A DNA stretch of 64,000 nt from Xenoacremonium recifei. Taxonomy: Eukaryota > Ascomycota > Sordariomycetes > Hypocreales > Nectriaceae. Of the stretch, positions 32,576 to 43,871 are shown piece after piece. A model generated the notes under the pieces. The model was not told where the DNA came from, did no database searches, and saw only the letters and a list, made by a program, of their open reading frames with translations. Positions within the stretch are counted from its first letter, which is position 1, and each line of letters opens with the position of its first letter. A program made the translations under genes and the position numbers. Location: contig WOFQ01000021.1 of NCBI GenBank assembly GCA_012184525.1, forward strand, positions 434,001 to 498,000, written 5' to 3'.

Positions 32576-33583
32576 ATGCCGCCGCGCCTCAGCATGCGGC
32601 TGGCACTTCCACGGCCCTGCGCCCCGCCGACCGCGCGCCCGCTCCGTCTCCTCCCGCTCACCACCACCCGCGGCGTCAAATACGGCTGGTCGACAGCGCC
32701 GCCACGAAGCAAACACGGCCGCTTCAACCAGCCTTCATCGGGCCTCCCGGTGCTGACTACCGGACCTGCTGCCGCTCTGAAGCGTCGCGAGAAGACCACG
32801 CCGCTGCGTGCTGGTGTGCTGGCTGTTAAGAAGGGCATGACGAGCATCTTCGATGGCAAGGTGCGTGTGCCGTGTACGGTGCTGCAGCTCGACCAGGTGC
32901 AGGTCGTGGCGAACAAGACGCGCGCGACGCATGGGTATTGGGCGGTGCAGATTGGCGCGGGCAGTCGCCAGGGCCATAATGTGACGAGCCCGCTGCTGGG
33001 ATACTACGAGGCCAAGGGCATTGCGCCCAAGGCGGAACTCGCCGAGTTCAAGGTGCGCGATGAGGCCGGCCTGCTGCCAGTGGGCGTGCAGCTGCTCCCG
33101 GACTGGTTCCAGAAGGGCCAGCTGGTCGACGTGCGCGGACGATCGCGCGGCATGGGATTCGCAGGTGGTATGAAGCGCCACGGCTTCGCCGGCCAAGAAG
33201 CCTCGCACGGAAACTCCAAGAACCACCGCACAATCGGAACAACGGGTCCCTCGCAGGGCAGCGGTAGCCGAGTGCTGCCCGGCAAGAAGATGCCAGGCCG
33301 CATGGGCAACGAATTTGTGACGGTGCAGAACCTGAAGGTGATGATGGTGGACAACGAGCTGGGCATCGTGGTGGTCAGCGGGCCGGTCGCCGGGCCTAAG
33401 GGCCGTGTGGTGCGCATCCAGGACGCGAAGAAGCGCAAGCCGCCGGCGCTGCCGTACCGCGAGAAGGCGCTGAAGGAGCTGATGGAGAGGCATCCGGATG
33501 CGGAGGTCAAGTTGCAGGAGGCGCGGGAGAAGCACTTGGTCATGAAGGAGGCGAGGCAGTCGGCGCAGCTGTCAGATATATAA
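32576..33583 (+). CDS. MRPL9: Mitochondrial large-subunit ribosomal protein uL3m
   Basis: Single exon, 335 aa. Residues 1-35 are Arg/Leu/Pro-rich without acidic residues, a mitochondrial targeting peptide. The uL3 body follows: LRAGVLAVKKGMTSIF, PCTVLQLDQVQVV, VDVRGRSRGMGFAGGMKRHG, GQEASHGNSKNHRTIGTTG and the diagnostic GSRVLPGKKMPGRMG. uL3m binds 21S rRNA near the peptidyl transferase centre. The C-terminus beyond residue 285 is a charged helix. The ATG at 32576 is the first in frame and directly precedes the targeting peptide. Confidence 0.94.
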   Translation: MPPRLSMRLALPRPCAPPTARPLRLLPLTTTRGVKYGWSTAPPRSKHGRFNQPSSGLPVLTTGPAAALKRREKTTPLRAGVLAVKKGMTSIFDGKVRVPCTVLQLDQVQVVANKTRATHGYWAVQIGAGSRQGHNVTSPLLGYYEAKGIAPKAELAEFKVRDEAGLLPVGVQLLPDWFQKGQLVDVRGRSRGMGFAGGMKRHGFAGQEASHGNSKNHRTIGTTGPSQGSGSRVLPGKKMPGRMGNEFVTVQNLKVMMVDNELGIVVVSGPVAGPKGRVVRIQDAKKRKPPALPYREKALKELMERHPDAEVKLQEAREKHLVMKEARQSAQLSDI

Positions 33584-33934
33584 GACGGATGTCGAGAGGC
33601 GGGGTCATGGAGATGTATCGATTTAAAAGGAAGATTTGTGTAGGATTCATGGAACCCAGGGAGAAGGAAGGATGAGACGATAAGCGGGCTTGTATTATAC
33701 ACACACACATCTACTACTGTACAGATTCTACAATGGGGAGTTTTAACTGTAGTCTTGAACACACGCTGATGCTCCAATCCCCCTTTTACAATCCATTGAG
33801 GATTGAGTTCCTCATGGGCCAATCCTTTCTTACACGCTCCTTCATCCTGACTGCAGCTCATGGACTTCCCCATGACATGAGGCAGCTCTCATGACATACA
33901 CAGCTCTCTCGCCATGCTCCAGACATCTCTAAGC
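33584..33934. other. Convergent 3' region of MRPL9 and COA1
   Basis: Contains a short (CA)n run near 33700 and AT-rich stretches expected for two facing polyadenylation regions. No gene seen. Confidence 0.55.
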
Positions 33935-34657
33935 TCAGAACTTGGGCTGCTGTCGGAACCCCCTCGTCGCCGCATCATCAACAACATGCTGCTCCTCCTC
34001 CTCCTCCACCACATCCCCCCCGCCCAACAACCCCCTAAACGGATCCCCCGCATCCAACAAATCCAACCTCTCGCCCCCCTCGGTAACCAAACTCCACTCA
34101 CTCGTCTCAAAGAAGCCCTTGCTGGTAGCGCGCCGGCTCGTAAACCGCATCACGCCCGTGGTGCGGCTCCCGCGCACGCTGAACCAGATGTCGATCCGCC
34201 CGTGCAGCTGGTTCATCTCGCCGTGGATCCACGGGATCTGATGCTTGAAGTAGATCTCGTCGCCGAGCACGGCGCGCGCGGACGCGTTGGTGCGCAGCGC
34301 GTAGAGCGTCGAGGAGACGACGGGCGAGGACATCTTTTGGTAGTTGAAGATGGCGACGGAGCAGGTTGCGACGATGGCGAGGAAGAGGGGGAGGGTGCGG
34401 CGCCAGCGGAAACGCACTTCGTTGATGTCTGTGGAGTTGTCAGATACGACTTCGAGGAATTGGGTAGGTGGTGAGAACTCACCAGGTAGCTCGCGGTCCG
34501 CGCGACGAGACATCAACGGCCCATCACCCGGCTTCGGCGCAGGTGTCATCCACCGCTTCTGCACACATTGCCTCGCCGGCACCGGCCTCGCACGCAGCAC
34601 CGCCGCCGCAAGACGCCTTCGGGCCATGCGCGGGAGCAGGAATTGTTGTTGCAGCAT
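33935..34657 (-). CDS. COA1: Cytochrome c oxidase assembly protein Coa1
   Basis: Exons 34657-34483 and 34428-33935; the intron (34482-34429) is 54 nt with a GTGAGT donor and CACAG acceptor. The product is 222 aa. Residues 1-45 are Arg-rich and lack acidic residues, a mitochondrial presequence (RMARRRLAAAVLRARPVPAR). Residues about 70-88 (TLPLFLAIVATCSVAIFNYQ) are the single inner-membrane helix. The Coa1 body follows: SSPVVSSTLYALRTNASARA, LGDEIYFKHQIPWIHGEMNQ, LHGRIDIWFSVRGS. Coa1 is needed for Cox1 maturation. The intron has no stop and is a multiple of three, so retention would add 18 residues; RRADRELP-DINEV after splicing fits the family better. Confidence 0.88.
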   Translation of the reverse strand: MLQQQFLLPRMARRRLAAAVLRARPVPARQCVQKRWMTPAPKPGDGPLMSRRADRELPGEFSPPTQFLEVVSDNSTDINEVRFRWRRTLPLFLAIVATCSVAIFNYQKMSSPVVSSTLYALRTNASARAVLGDEIYFKHQIPWIHGEMNQLHGRIDIWFSVRGSRTTGVMRFTSRRATSKGFFETSEWSLVTEGGERLDLLDAGDPFRGLLGGGDVVEEEEEQHVVDDAATRGFRQQPKF

Positions 34658-34890
34658 CGTTGGCGTTTGGTGATGCTGTTCACCAGAAATCAGGTGAGGT
34701 CGCTGGAGGTTTAGGTCGTCGCCGGCCGGGGAAATTTTGCTGCCGATGCGGGGCGCAGCCTTGTGTGGCGCGGGTCGTAAGGCTGAGGGGGGCGCATGAC
34801 GACAACCTTCTGGCTTCTGCCTTCCTTGCCTTTCTTCAACACTTCCCTCTTTTCTGCTTTATTTATGTTTGCAGACGAGAGGTTGGCAAG

Positions 34891-35630
34891 ATGGATAATG
34901 TGAAGAGCACGACCGCGAGGCTGCGGAGGACGTTCCAGTATCCTACTGATGATGACACGACCGACTCCCAGCCTGAAGCCCTCGACGAACAAGGTCAGCC
35001 GTCACCACCACCCCTTCATACGTATACTAACCCTCCTCAGAGCAAGAAGACCTCATCGCCCGCCTCGCCGACGAAAACACCGCCCGCAACGCCCAATTCC
35101 GCACCCTCCTCCTCTCCCTCCCCCTCCTCACCACCCTCCCCTACCTGCCCTCCCTCCTCCGACCCGCCACAACCCTGCTCGCCCTCCTGGCGCTCACATC
35201 GCTCTTCTCCACCGCCTACCTGCTACACCACCAAGCGCCGACCGAGTCCGGCATTCCGTGGCTTGACGCCTGGGCGCGGCCGCGCACGCCGCATCCCACG
35301 CGGCAGGTGTCGCCCGAGGACGAGGGGGATGATGACAATGAGGTGCCGCGGGCGCAGCGGAGGAGGAATCGACGGAGTTCGTTTAGTTTCCGGCCGAGGC
35401 GCAGTCCGCTGGAGACGTATTTGCCGTACTTGAATCTGGGGCTTGGTGTTGTGCTCGCGCTGATGGAGGCTGTGGTGGCGCGGGCGGGCCGGGGGGCGGT
35501 GGTTTGGCCTGGGATGGGATATCTTCCGCTGGTGGTGTATGTGGTGGTGCTGGTAGCGAAGACGGTGATGGGCAGCGTGGATCCGGAGCGGGAGCTGTCA
35601 GCGTTGCGGTACGAGTACAAGGGCGCGTGA
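34891..35630 (+). CDS. Unrecognised fungal membrane protein with about four helices
   Basis: Exons 34891-34993 and 35041-35630; the 47-nt intron has a CTAAC branch. The product is 230 aa. After an acidic N-terminus (TDDDTTDSQPEALDEQEQED) come two adjacent hydrophobic segments (LLLSLPLLTTLPYLPSLL and TLLALLALTSLFSTAYLL). An Arg-rich cytosolic loop follows (RAQRRRNRRSSFSFRPRR), then two more hydrophobic segments (YLNLGLGVVLALMEAVV and YLPLVVYVVVLVAKTVM). The protein ends RYEYKGA. I do not recognise a characterised family. It is divergent from COA1 with only 233 bp between the start codons and convergent with NUC-2. Confidence 0.75.
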
Positions 35631-35786
35631 TTTCGGCGCAGGGATTTCATACGACGTGGGAACGTGGCTACAGTATCACAGATTACAAGCAGCGTTATGC
35701 AAAAAAGGGGGCATTAAATTGTGAAGCATCGCTTTTTCTATCTACCCTCGAGCCGACTTCCTTCCGTACAGCGTCGTATTCATCCT

Positions 35787-38700
35787 CTACATGTCTATCG
35801 AGTCGTTGAACCGTAGAATGCCGTGACTTTTGAGTACACCATCTACACCCTTGGGCGGTCGCGGAAAGGGATCCGTCAAGGGGCTGGCGTCGGGCGAGTC
35901 GTAAGATTTGTCCATAACCAGGGCCAGGCCATGAGACTTGATGGCGTCGATTAGGGCGGGGACCATGTCCTAGATATGAAAGTTAGGGGTTTGCGTCTTT
36001 AGGCTCAATACGGGCGAGACTTACCAATAGCCTGGAGAAGCATATCAACCCCATAAAGTTATTGCTCTGCGCTATCCTGACCACCTCCTTAATAGACGCG
36101 CTCCGCCGGTTACTGCTCTGAATGATGTTCGACGGGCCTGTCGTCTCTTCTCGCCCAAGGTCGTTGCAAAGGAACACGGGGAAGTTGGGCTGCTTCCAGT
36201 TGAGTGCCGTGCAGAGGCTCGGATTGTAGCTGCTAAACACAATCGACCGGACGCGGTCAGGGAACTGGGCTCGCTGTGCCCGCGCGTGGTCGAAGACGAT
36301 GTTCAGAATGGAGTCGACGTAGGCGTTGACGTCGAGGGCCGGGCCGAGGGACAAGGCCTTCTCCTCCTCGGGGGTAGGATAGAGGATCTGGAGGTTGACG
36401 TGCATTCCGGGGTTCAATACCGATAGGGCTTCATGTAGTGTCACTCCTGCTGTGGCAAGGATGTGGTAGACCTCGGCAATATTCTCTGACGACTTGAGCC
36501 GCAGACTTGCCAGCTCCGCGCGGCTGTTGCTCCGAGCTGTCATAGTGCTGAACTGCTCCAACGTCAGTCGGCACACCGCAATGTCCATGCCAGCAACCGA
36601 GATAGTCCACCGCGGCCAGAGCACCGGCACACCGTCACACGTATACTGCACAAATAACCGAACATAGTCTCCAGATAGGCTAGATCCTGTCACAATCGCA
36701 CTCGTGGGCTGATTGAACTGGCTCGTCGCCTTCCAGTATGTCTCAAAGTCGGTGATCTCCAGCGGCTTGCCCCTGAACGGCTTAATGACTTGGACATTGA
36801 AGCTGATTTGGCCAATGGCCCGCAACCGCGGGTCGAATAGGGGCAGACAGCACCGCGAGCTGCCCTGGAGCGTCTTGAAGATGCTGGGCAGGACGACCGT
36901 CTTGGCGATCACCTTGGCGCCGTAAGTAGGGAAAACGTCAAAATCCAGACTGAAAGTCTCCAAGTTGTCGACTTGGAACGAAACGATGCGGGTATCTTCT
37001 TGGAAAGGTAAAATAATATTCTTGGGGATAAGGTCTGAGACTTTGGACGAGATGGTGAGGCGAGCGGCGGGGTATTTGCCGTCCTGGAAGAAAATCAGGG
37101 GTTGTTCGTCAGAGTCCTCGAAGCTGATCTGCACCACAGTCTTCGTGTCGAGGAAGTTGTGGCCGTATCTTCGAAGAGGGATGATCGGCGGAGGAAGCTC
37201 GAGTTCGGGAATGGCATCGGGGTCCAACGACATGGGCAAGGGTGCATTACTAGATCCCATAGGTCCCAGTGTAGGCTGGACAATTAGAGGGCTTGCTCGC
37301 GTCCTCGAGTTGAACGGTGTCAGGAGCTTCATGCAAGCCAGATGGCCTTCCCAAGCAGCGTAATACATAGCTGGAAGATCTTTTTCATCCACAATGCTTG
37401 CATCAACACCGACTTTGAGCAGCGCCTGAAGACAATCCACATTGCCTTCGCTTGCCGAATGTACCAGGGGGGTCCAGCCGTAAAGCTTATCGATCTGATC
37501 CAGATCTGCCCCGTACTGTTTCAGCAAGAGCAGAAGCTCTGACGTCTGACCGGCTCGAGCGACGAGATGCTGGGGATATAGGCCTTCAGCATCCGGTAGT
37601 ATTCTTGCGCCATGTTTAAGCAAAATCTCAACAACAGCCACAGAACCGTGCTCGCAGGCGAGATTCAAAGGAACGTGGTCTGCTTCGGAGACAGGGTCGA
37701 TACGCGCAGATCTGGCGAGAAGGCGTTCGATGCAGTCGAGGTGTCCATGGATTATGGCGTGAATCAGGGGGGTGAAGTTGTCATGGTCGATGAGATCGAT
37801 GGTCTTTGGGTTTGCTAGATTGCTATTAGTAAAGTCGCTAACTGTCGATCTTTTGATTTTATCCTTACCATTCAACAGCAGCTCAAGCATCTCGAGTCTG
37901 CCGTGTAGACTAGCATAGTGCAGAGGCACGCGACCATAGACATCTGTTCGATCAACCACCACTTGGGCTTCAAGACCCCATATGAGAACGTCCTGCTTTC
38001 CATAGATGGCTGCTTGGTGGAGGCAATTCCGTTCGTTGATATCGTCGTAGGAGTGAAGATCGACCAATCCGGTATCCAACAGAACCCGCAGAGCTTCCGT
38101 CGGAGCTTCATGGATAGCAGCAAGGAACGTGCGAGTGAGCCTTTCTATCAAGGAACTCTCACCTTCACTCGCCTGGCTTGCAGATTGCATTCTGAATAGG
38201 AGGTCCGTCAAATTATCGAGATTCCCTGTGATGACAGTATCCAAGAGTAACGTGTCCGCATCACCCTCGTCAGTCCCCATGAAATGCTGGCTCGTGACGA
38301 CATGCCCGGAGGTCTGAAAATTGACTTGGATGCCATCCGACCAAGCTCCAAGCTCTTGCAAACTAGTGGTCGCCTGGTCTGAGAGCTCGCTTATTACGGT
38401 GGCATTGAAGAAGGGCTGGACCTCGACGGCCCGGGAGAGGTAAAGCTCTTTGGTCTTTGATTTTGAAGTCTTGTCCCACTTCTTGAGGATCTTGGAGAAG
38501 GCTGTGCCGTTGATCTCGACGAACTGTTGGAGCTTGTTGAGGTCGGTAGCGAACTGTTGGAAGCCCTCCTCGAGTGTAGTGAACTTGGCGGAGCGTCGGG
38601 AGATGCCTTGTCGGGTTTGCAGCACCTTTTTCTTGTCTAGAAGCGTTTTTAACCGGATTTTGAGCTACATAGTTTCGATTTAGAGTCAGAAGGAGCGTTG

Positions 38701-39741
38701 CTTTGATAATATCGATATAGGGGCGTCGTTCCCAGTGGCGCGCAAGGTTCAACAGGACTAGACTGTGGATGCACAACTCACCTCGGCTTCCTTCTGAAGA
38801 TAGAAGGCATTGACTTTGTCGAGTTCTCGTTCCTGGTCGGGAGTGAGCAAGGCACTCGGAATATTCATGGCGCAAGACGGGCGCCGTGATTGCTGCTTAC
38901 CAGTTGGAAGAAGAAGGTTGCCTTGTTCGCCTGCAGGGCGGCCTGAGAATCCACGGGGGTGGCCGATCGATGGGCGTCATTCTGGGCCGTGAGGGTCGGG
39001 GTAGCAGAGAGCTTCTTGATGAGCTACATCGCACAGTGTTAGTGGGCAATGGTTCTCGCCGGTTGTGCTCGACCTGCTGGATTTGGGCTCCAAGGGGTCG
39101 CGTGCGAGCTGTGGGTGCGGAGCGATGGCCAAGAGCTAGAGCAAGACAGATACCGAGCAGGAGAAGCTCGACGGGGAACGTGCCTGGGGGCTGAAGCAGG
39201 AATGGCAGATGCAGTGGGGGAGGAGAAGGGGGTTAAAGGGCAGTCCAGTGAGAAGCGAGGAGGTAGAACTGGGCAAAGGACGAGCAGAAACAGACATGCA
39301 GATGGAGAACAGCGTGCATTGCTTTTTGGTTGTGTGAAGATGGGGTCCCGGGCCAGCTCATCGACCAGCTGTCGCAGGGATTGACGAGCTGGGCAGCCCG
39401 CAGCCGGCGCCAGGGCGGCAGCGGGAGATGCGGAGGCCCGTCCACGTTCCGTCCCAGGCGCAGTCTAGGAAACGAGGGGTTGGCAAGAGCAGGAGATGTG
39501 TCAGAAACTCACCTTCTTCAGGGCCTTGTAGTTGACAAAGCTGGCAGCATATTCGGGGACCTCCAGCTGGCGCTTCTGGATCTGCTTCCCGAACTTCCTG
39601 TCGAGATTATGTCAGTGCCTCTCCAGTAGGGTTCAGGTACCAAAGCGAATCTGGACCCCCAGATGCTGTGGGAGACGAATAGGGCTAGGGGGAGAACGAC
39701 TAGGGGTTCGCAGCGTGGGAGAGTGCAAGAGAGGCTTACAT
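35787..39741 (-). CDS. nuc-2: NUC-2/Pho81: SPX-ankyrin CDK inhibitor of the phosphate pathway
   Basis: Seven coding pieces: AT at 39741-39740, then 39597-39513, 39023-38901, 38832-38782, 38664-37869, 37814-36025 and 35969-35787; the product is 1009 aa. Intron 1 splits the start codon (AT|G). The SPX domain spans residues 1 to about 150 (KFGKQIQKRQLEVPEYAASF, LIKKLSATPTL, ATFFFQLERELDKVNAFYLQ, LKKWDKTSKS). Ankyrin repeats follow (RNCLHQAAIYGKQDV, GRVPLHYASLHGRLEMLELL, DNFTPLIHAIIHGHLDCIE and others). The C-terminal third is the GDPD-like part of this family. NUC-2 inhibits the PREG-PGOV kinase at low phosphate, releasing NUC-1. Intron 2 is unusually long (489 nt). Intron 5 (37868-37815, 54 nt) is stop-free and in frame. 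Confidence 0.93.
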
Positions 39742-42422
39742 GTTGCGGTTGGGAGGCCGTCACAGCAGCCCCTGTCGTCGGTGAGGGAACTGAGAAGCGA
39801 TGTGTGAAGGCGAAGCGAGGCCAGCGAGGAAGACGCCTCTGATTTGATAGCGATGAGCAAGCAGCAAGGCCTCGTGGTGAACAGTGAGACTCGACCCCGA
39901 GCGTGTGCGATATGAGGTATGTGTGCAGGGAACGTGAGGTCAGGTTCTCCGTAATAAGGCGAGGTGAGACTGATGGGCCAATCGAGGTCCAGGTCAGGTC
40001 ACCCGTCACTCGCCAGAGCTCTACCGGGGCTTTTTGTCTGTCTCCAACCAACACTTGGCAGCGGCTCTTTCCAAGGCGTCTCTCGCGCAACGAGCGCTCT
40101 GGTATATGCCTCGATCTAGCCGGCGCGTCACGATGGCCCGATACCCGCCTGTAGAGAGGCAAAGCAGAGCAGCCTTCTCGTTCCCTTGTCGTATTGACCA
40201 GGGCACGTGGGGAGGGGCGCTTGACGTTGGGAGGATCCTCTTCGTCACCGAGACCTGGCAGGCGACCCCAAAACCAAGGAGGGAGGGAGGGCGTGCGCGA
40301 GGAGCCGCGAGAGGCGTGGAGGATGTGAGTGACCAGCCGCGTCAGAACGTTTCGGGACGGTTACCGAAGACGCTGAGACTCCACGGCATCTGCAGGAAGC
40401 AGGAGGATTACTGAAGCAACCAACCAGTTGGAGTCGGGACCCGGCGATGCGGCTCAGTCCCAAATCAAGAAGCCGTTGACAGGTAGCCAAGTCAGGATCG
40501 GAGAGTTCTGAGTTTGGCTGAGACGGGCTCTGGACTGGATGCAGTGACCAGTACTGCCGATCCGGGCGAGGGCACGGGGGGTTAGAGGCTGGGGGGGGAG
40601 GGCAATGTGGTTGGTCGGTGAGGTGAGCCTCGGCTGGACGTTGGTGGTTTGGGCCTGGGGTGCTTGATATCGTTGATACGGATATCACGTCGCTCACAGC
40701 CACAGCAACCACTTGCTCTGCACGACGTCAAGGCGAAATCGAGGCGAGTCTTGACGAGACAGAGAGAGTGGCAGGCACGAGAAAACCCTCAGTGACCGGT
40801 CGAGGTGTCCATCAGCAGCGAGCGAGCGAGCGTTGGCGCAGCGCAGCGCAGCGCAGCGAGACCAGCGGACGGGACAGCTCTCCACCACCGCGCATCGACT
40901 CTGTAAGAAGAAGCGGGGATGACGGCTCGCTGCGGCGTCAAGGCAAGGGCAGCGTGACTGACTGGCCACGCGGGCTTGCGAGGCTAGAGATAGGGATTAT
41001 TACGTGGGATGTGGTGGTGGTGGTCGTTGTCGAGATGGAGAGCCCGCATTCTCTTGGTTCTCTCATCCAGTGCAGGCACTTCCTGCCCTGGCCCAGCAGC
41101 GCTTGCCGTAATGGCGTGGGCACTCGACGTCGTCAAGCTACCTACGCAGCCCCACCACGCTTTTTTTCCCTCCTCTGATCGCCCGCCGATATACGCCTAA
41201 CAGCGCCGCCGCCACGCTCTGCGCATCACTGCTAGGCCCCCATCTGCCGCCAGATCTCCCCCCCAGAGAACAAGCATCCCGCTAACTCCCACCCCCCGTC
41301 CACCCGTTCTTCCTCGCCAGCTCAACCCTCCCCTTCCGCCTCACAGCGCCCAATCACGGCTCCTCGCTGGCCCCCGTGCTCGAGCGACAGGTGAACGGCC
41401 CGGGGAGACGTGCATGATCCGGTGCGCCTCGACGGGAGGATGATCCCAGCCTAACGACACCTCACAGCCTAACCACCAGCCCAGCGTTTCCATTCCGGGC
41501 CACGATGCTCGACGTTGTGTCGACGTAGCTGCACTGTCCCCTCCCCATAATCCCGAGTAGGCCCGGCCCCTCCTCACAAGCTGTTTCTCTCGACTTCTTT
41601 GCGAGAAAATATCACGGGAATCCGATGCCGTCTCGGCGTTCGAGACCGAACCCGTCGCCCGGCCAGTACGTAAAGAAAACCGGCGGGCATGTCAGTCGCT
41701 GACACCAGCTGCTTGCTACTCGCTGCCGCATCGCGGACCCTGCCAGCCCACCAACCTTTTTTGCTTCACCGTGATCCCCTCCCGCTGTCGGCCCGGTTGC
41801 TTGTTCCACCTCACTAAACCAACTGCATTTCCTCAGACAAGTTTGAACCCTACAATTTTTCACAACCCCGAGTTGTCAACCGGCCAGAATGCATTGAACC
41901 CGATTGAACCCGCATATCGGTCTGACGAAAACTCACTACTACATCTTCCAATTACATGCTTACACTTAAGCTTTTCTGGCTTCTACAACGGTCTCACTAA
42001 GATACTGACGTATCATTCTATACGAAAGTTAATGTTAGTAGCCTTCTTGTTTTATATGGCTGACTATATCACACCGCTTATCAATCCTGATATGAAGCAA
42101 AGACGGTAGATATTGATATCATGATTTCAGTTACCACACTTCTCATACTACTTACCATTCTACCACTCTCTGTGGCTCTCCTAGTTCCTACCACAGCATC
42201 GATGGATACCTAACCAGCAGTGTAAAACACGAGCAGTGAATGATATGGCTAAACGATACTATCGAATCATTTGAGAAAGTCGCAAAAAACGAAGGCCTCC
42301 CTGGGGAATACCCAAACAGTCAAATCCCAACCTGCCTCTCTCACATCGTCTTCTGTCTGGCCTCATCTGAACATCTTCCATGAGCTCTGTCGTCGGGGAC
42401 TCGCCTCCACCGCCGGAACCCT
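39742..42422. other. Intergenic region NUC-2 to CUE5-like gene
   Basis: Holds the NUC-2 promoter (left) and the 3' region of the CUE gene (right). Low-complexity GCGA and CAGCG tandem runs at 40819-40860; pyrimidine-rich at 41150-41350; AT-rich at 41930-42300. The frame 41771-42109 is not supported. Confidence 0.55.
40204..40209. promoter_or_regulatory. CACGTG site in the NUC-2 promoter
   Basis: GCACGTGGGG, 463 bp before the NUC-2 start codon. The flanking GGG matches the higher-affinity Pho4 context known from yeast. PHO81 is itself induced by Pho4 in yeast, so feedback is plausible. A single site could be chance. Confidence 0.45.
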
Positions 42423-43871
42423 CTAGTTCTTCTTCGCTGCTGGCTCCGCCTCGACCAGGCTATCGGCCATTGCTTCGGCGGCCGCTGCTTTAAGCCTCTC
42501 CTCGTCGTCCGTCTTGCCATCCTTGAGCTTCTCCTTGGCGTCCTTCTCATCCTCACTGTCACCCAGGCTGAAGGGGTCGTTGTCGGCAATAGGGCTAGGG
42601 TCCACCGTCGAGAGGGGTTGCCACTTGCTCGCCTTGGAGCCTGATGAAGGTGCGTCCTTGGGCGGCACTCGGGGCGACGAGTCATACATGTTGATTTCTT
42701 CCGTCTCCTCCTTGAATCCCACCCGGCGTCCGTTGCTAGGCTTGGGGGAGACCGATGGCTGCGGTGGCTTGTAGACACCAGTATTGGCCATAGGTCGATT
42801 ACCCATTGGGGCTGTTTCATGATGTTAGTCTTCTGATCGGGAATCTGGCTCATCTCTTGGAACTTACTACCATCGGCTGAGAACTTCATTCCAGCAAAGT
42901 CGTCACTGAGGACTTCCGGATCCGCATCATAACGGTCGTAGTCACCACTCCTCCGGCTGGGCTGTCCAGGGCGGCTCTGCTCGCCTGGCCTCTGGGTGGA
43001 TTCCTCGCTCTCGTCAAAATTGTCTTCAATCTTTTTCCTGATGTTGGTAATCCAGCTGTTGACCTTGGTCTGTGTCTCCAAGAATCCTTTGCGCAGATTG
43101 TCCCGGATGACGGGAAGATCGTCATCGATAAAGCTGTGCTCGCGGTCGTCTTCGCCCATGCCTGGGCGAGGGCCTCGGGTTCGGCCACCACTGTTGTAAT
43201 TTTGGCCCGATGTTCGTGACTCATATGCTCCAACGTTGTCGTAGTGCTCTGCGAGCTGGCGTGCGTAAAGCTCGTCGGCCTCGACTTGGGTCATGGGCTG
43301 GCGGCCTTGAGGGCGCGGGGGTTGCGGTGGAGGAGCTTCTTCTTCTTCGGGCTCATTCCTCACTGCATCGGGGTCTGTCATTTCTTCGAGGTTGTGAGCT
43401 TGGGCACCATTTTTCCTGATCGGAGTTTGTTCTTACCCAGCAATGCATTGAAGGCGGGTTCGACTTGTCCACCGCTAGCTCGCAGAACCGCCTTGACCAC
43501 ACCGGGATCAACGGTTGGGAAAGCCTCCTTAAGAATCATCTCGTTCTTTTGAGCCTCCGTCAGCGGTCGGGGAGGCTTGGGTGGCGCCGTTTCCGTTTCG
43601 GCAGGTTGTGACGGAATCGAGGCAAGGTTCGAAGTAGTTGGGTTTGCCGGAGCTGGAGACCTCGGCCCATCGTCTCCCAGCACACCAGTCGACTGAACGT
43701 CGTCGTCGTCCAAGTCAAGAGGCCGAGCTGTAGTCGGCGACTCCGGGCCACTTTCGGTGGTATTCTTGGCCTGCATGATGATGTCGATATCAGTGGGAGC
43801 TCCAAGGCGCATCAAGGTAGCCTGTGATAGGGCAGTCCTAGCTAGCTTACCGTGTCTGTAGGGGCCGACAT
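42423..43871 (-). CDS. CUE5: CUE-domain ubiquitin-binding protein (Cue5-like)
   Basis: Exons 43871-43851 (MSAPTDT), 43770-43437, 43383-42868 and 42811-42423; the product is 419 aa. Residues about 83-120 are a CUE domain (KNEMILKEAFPTVDPGVVKA, GQVEPAFNALLEMTDPD), which binds ubiquitin. Then come a Pro/Arg-rich stretch and a helical block (EADELYARQLAEHYDNVGAY, DNLRKGFLETQTKVNSWITN). An acidic, disordered C-terminus ends AEPAAKKN. This matches fungal Cue5, the TOLLIP-like receptor linking ubiquitinated aggregates to Atg8. Intron 1 (80 nt) is the least certain join: an alternative acceptor would make it only 29 nt, and an internal ATG at 43812 could also serve as start. The 53-nt second intron uses an AAG acceptor. 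Confidence 0.78.

Noticed and set aside
38833..38900. ATG at 38868 as the start of NUC-2 (MNIPSALLTPDQERELDK)
   Set aside because: This lies inside intron 3; using upstream exons restores the complete SPX N-terminus KFGKQIQKRQLE and ATFFFQL-ERELDKVN.
41771..42109. 112-codon frame with a hydrophobic patch
   Set aside because: Isolated in AT-rich intergenic DNA with no coding-like composition.
43822..43850. 29-nt intron in CUE5 keeping residues ATLMRLGAPTDIDIIMQ
   Set aside because: Shorter than fungal introns normally allow; the 80-nt alternative ending at ATGCAG joins cleanly to AKNTTE and is preferred.
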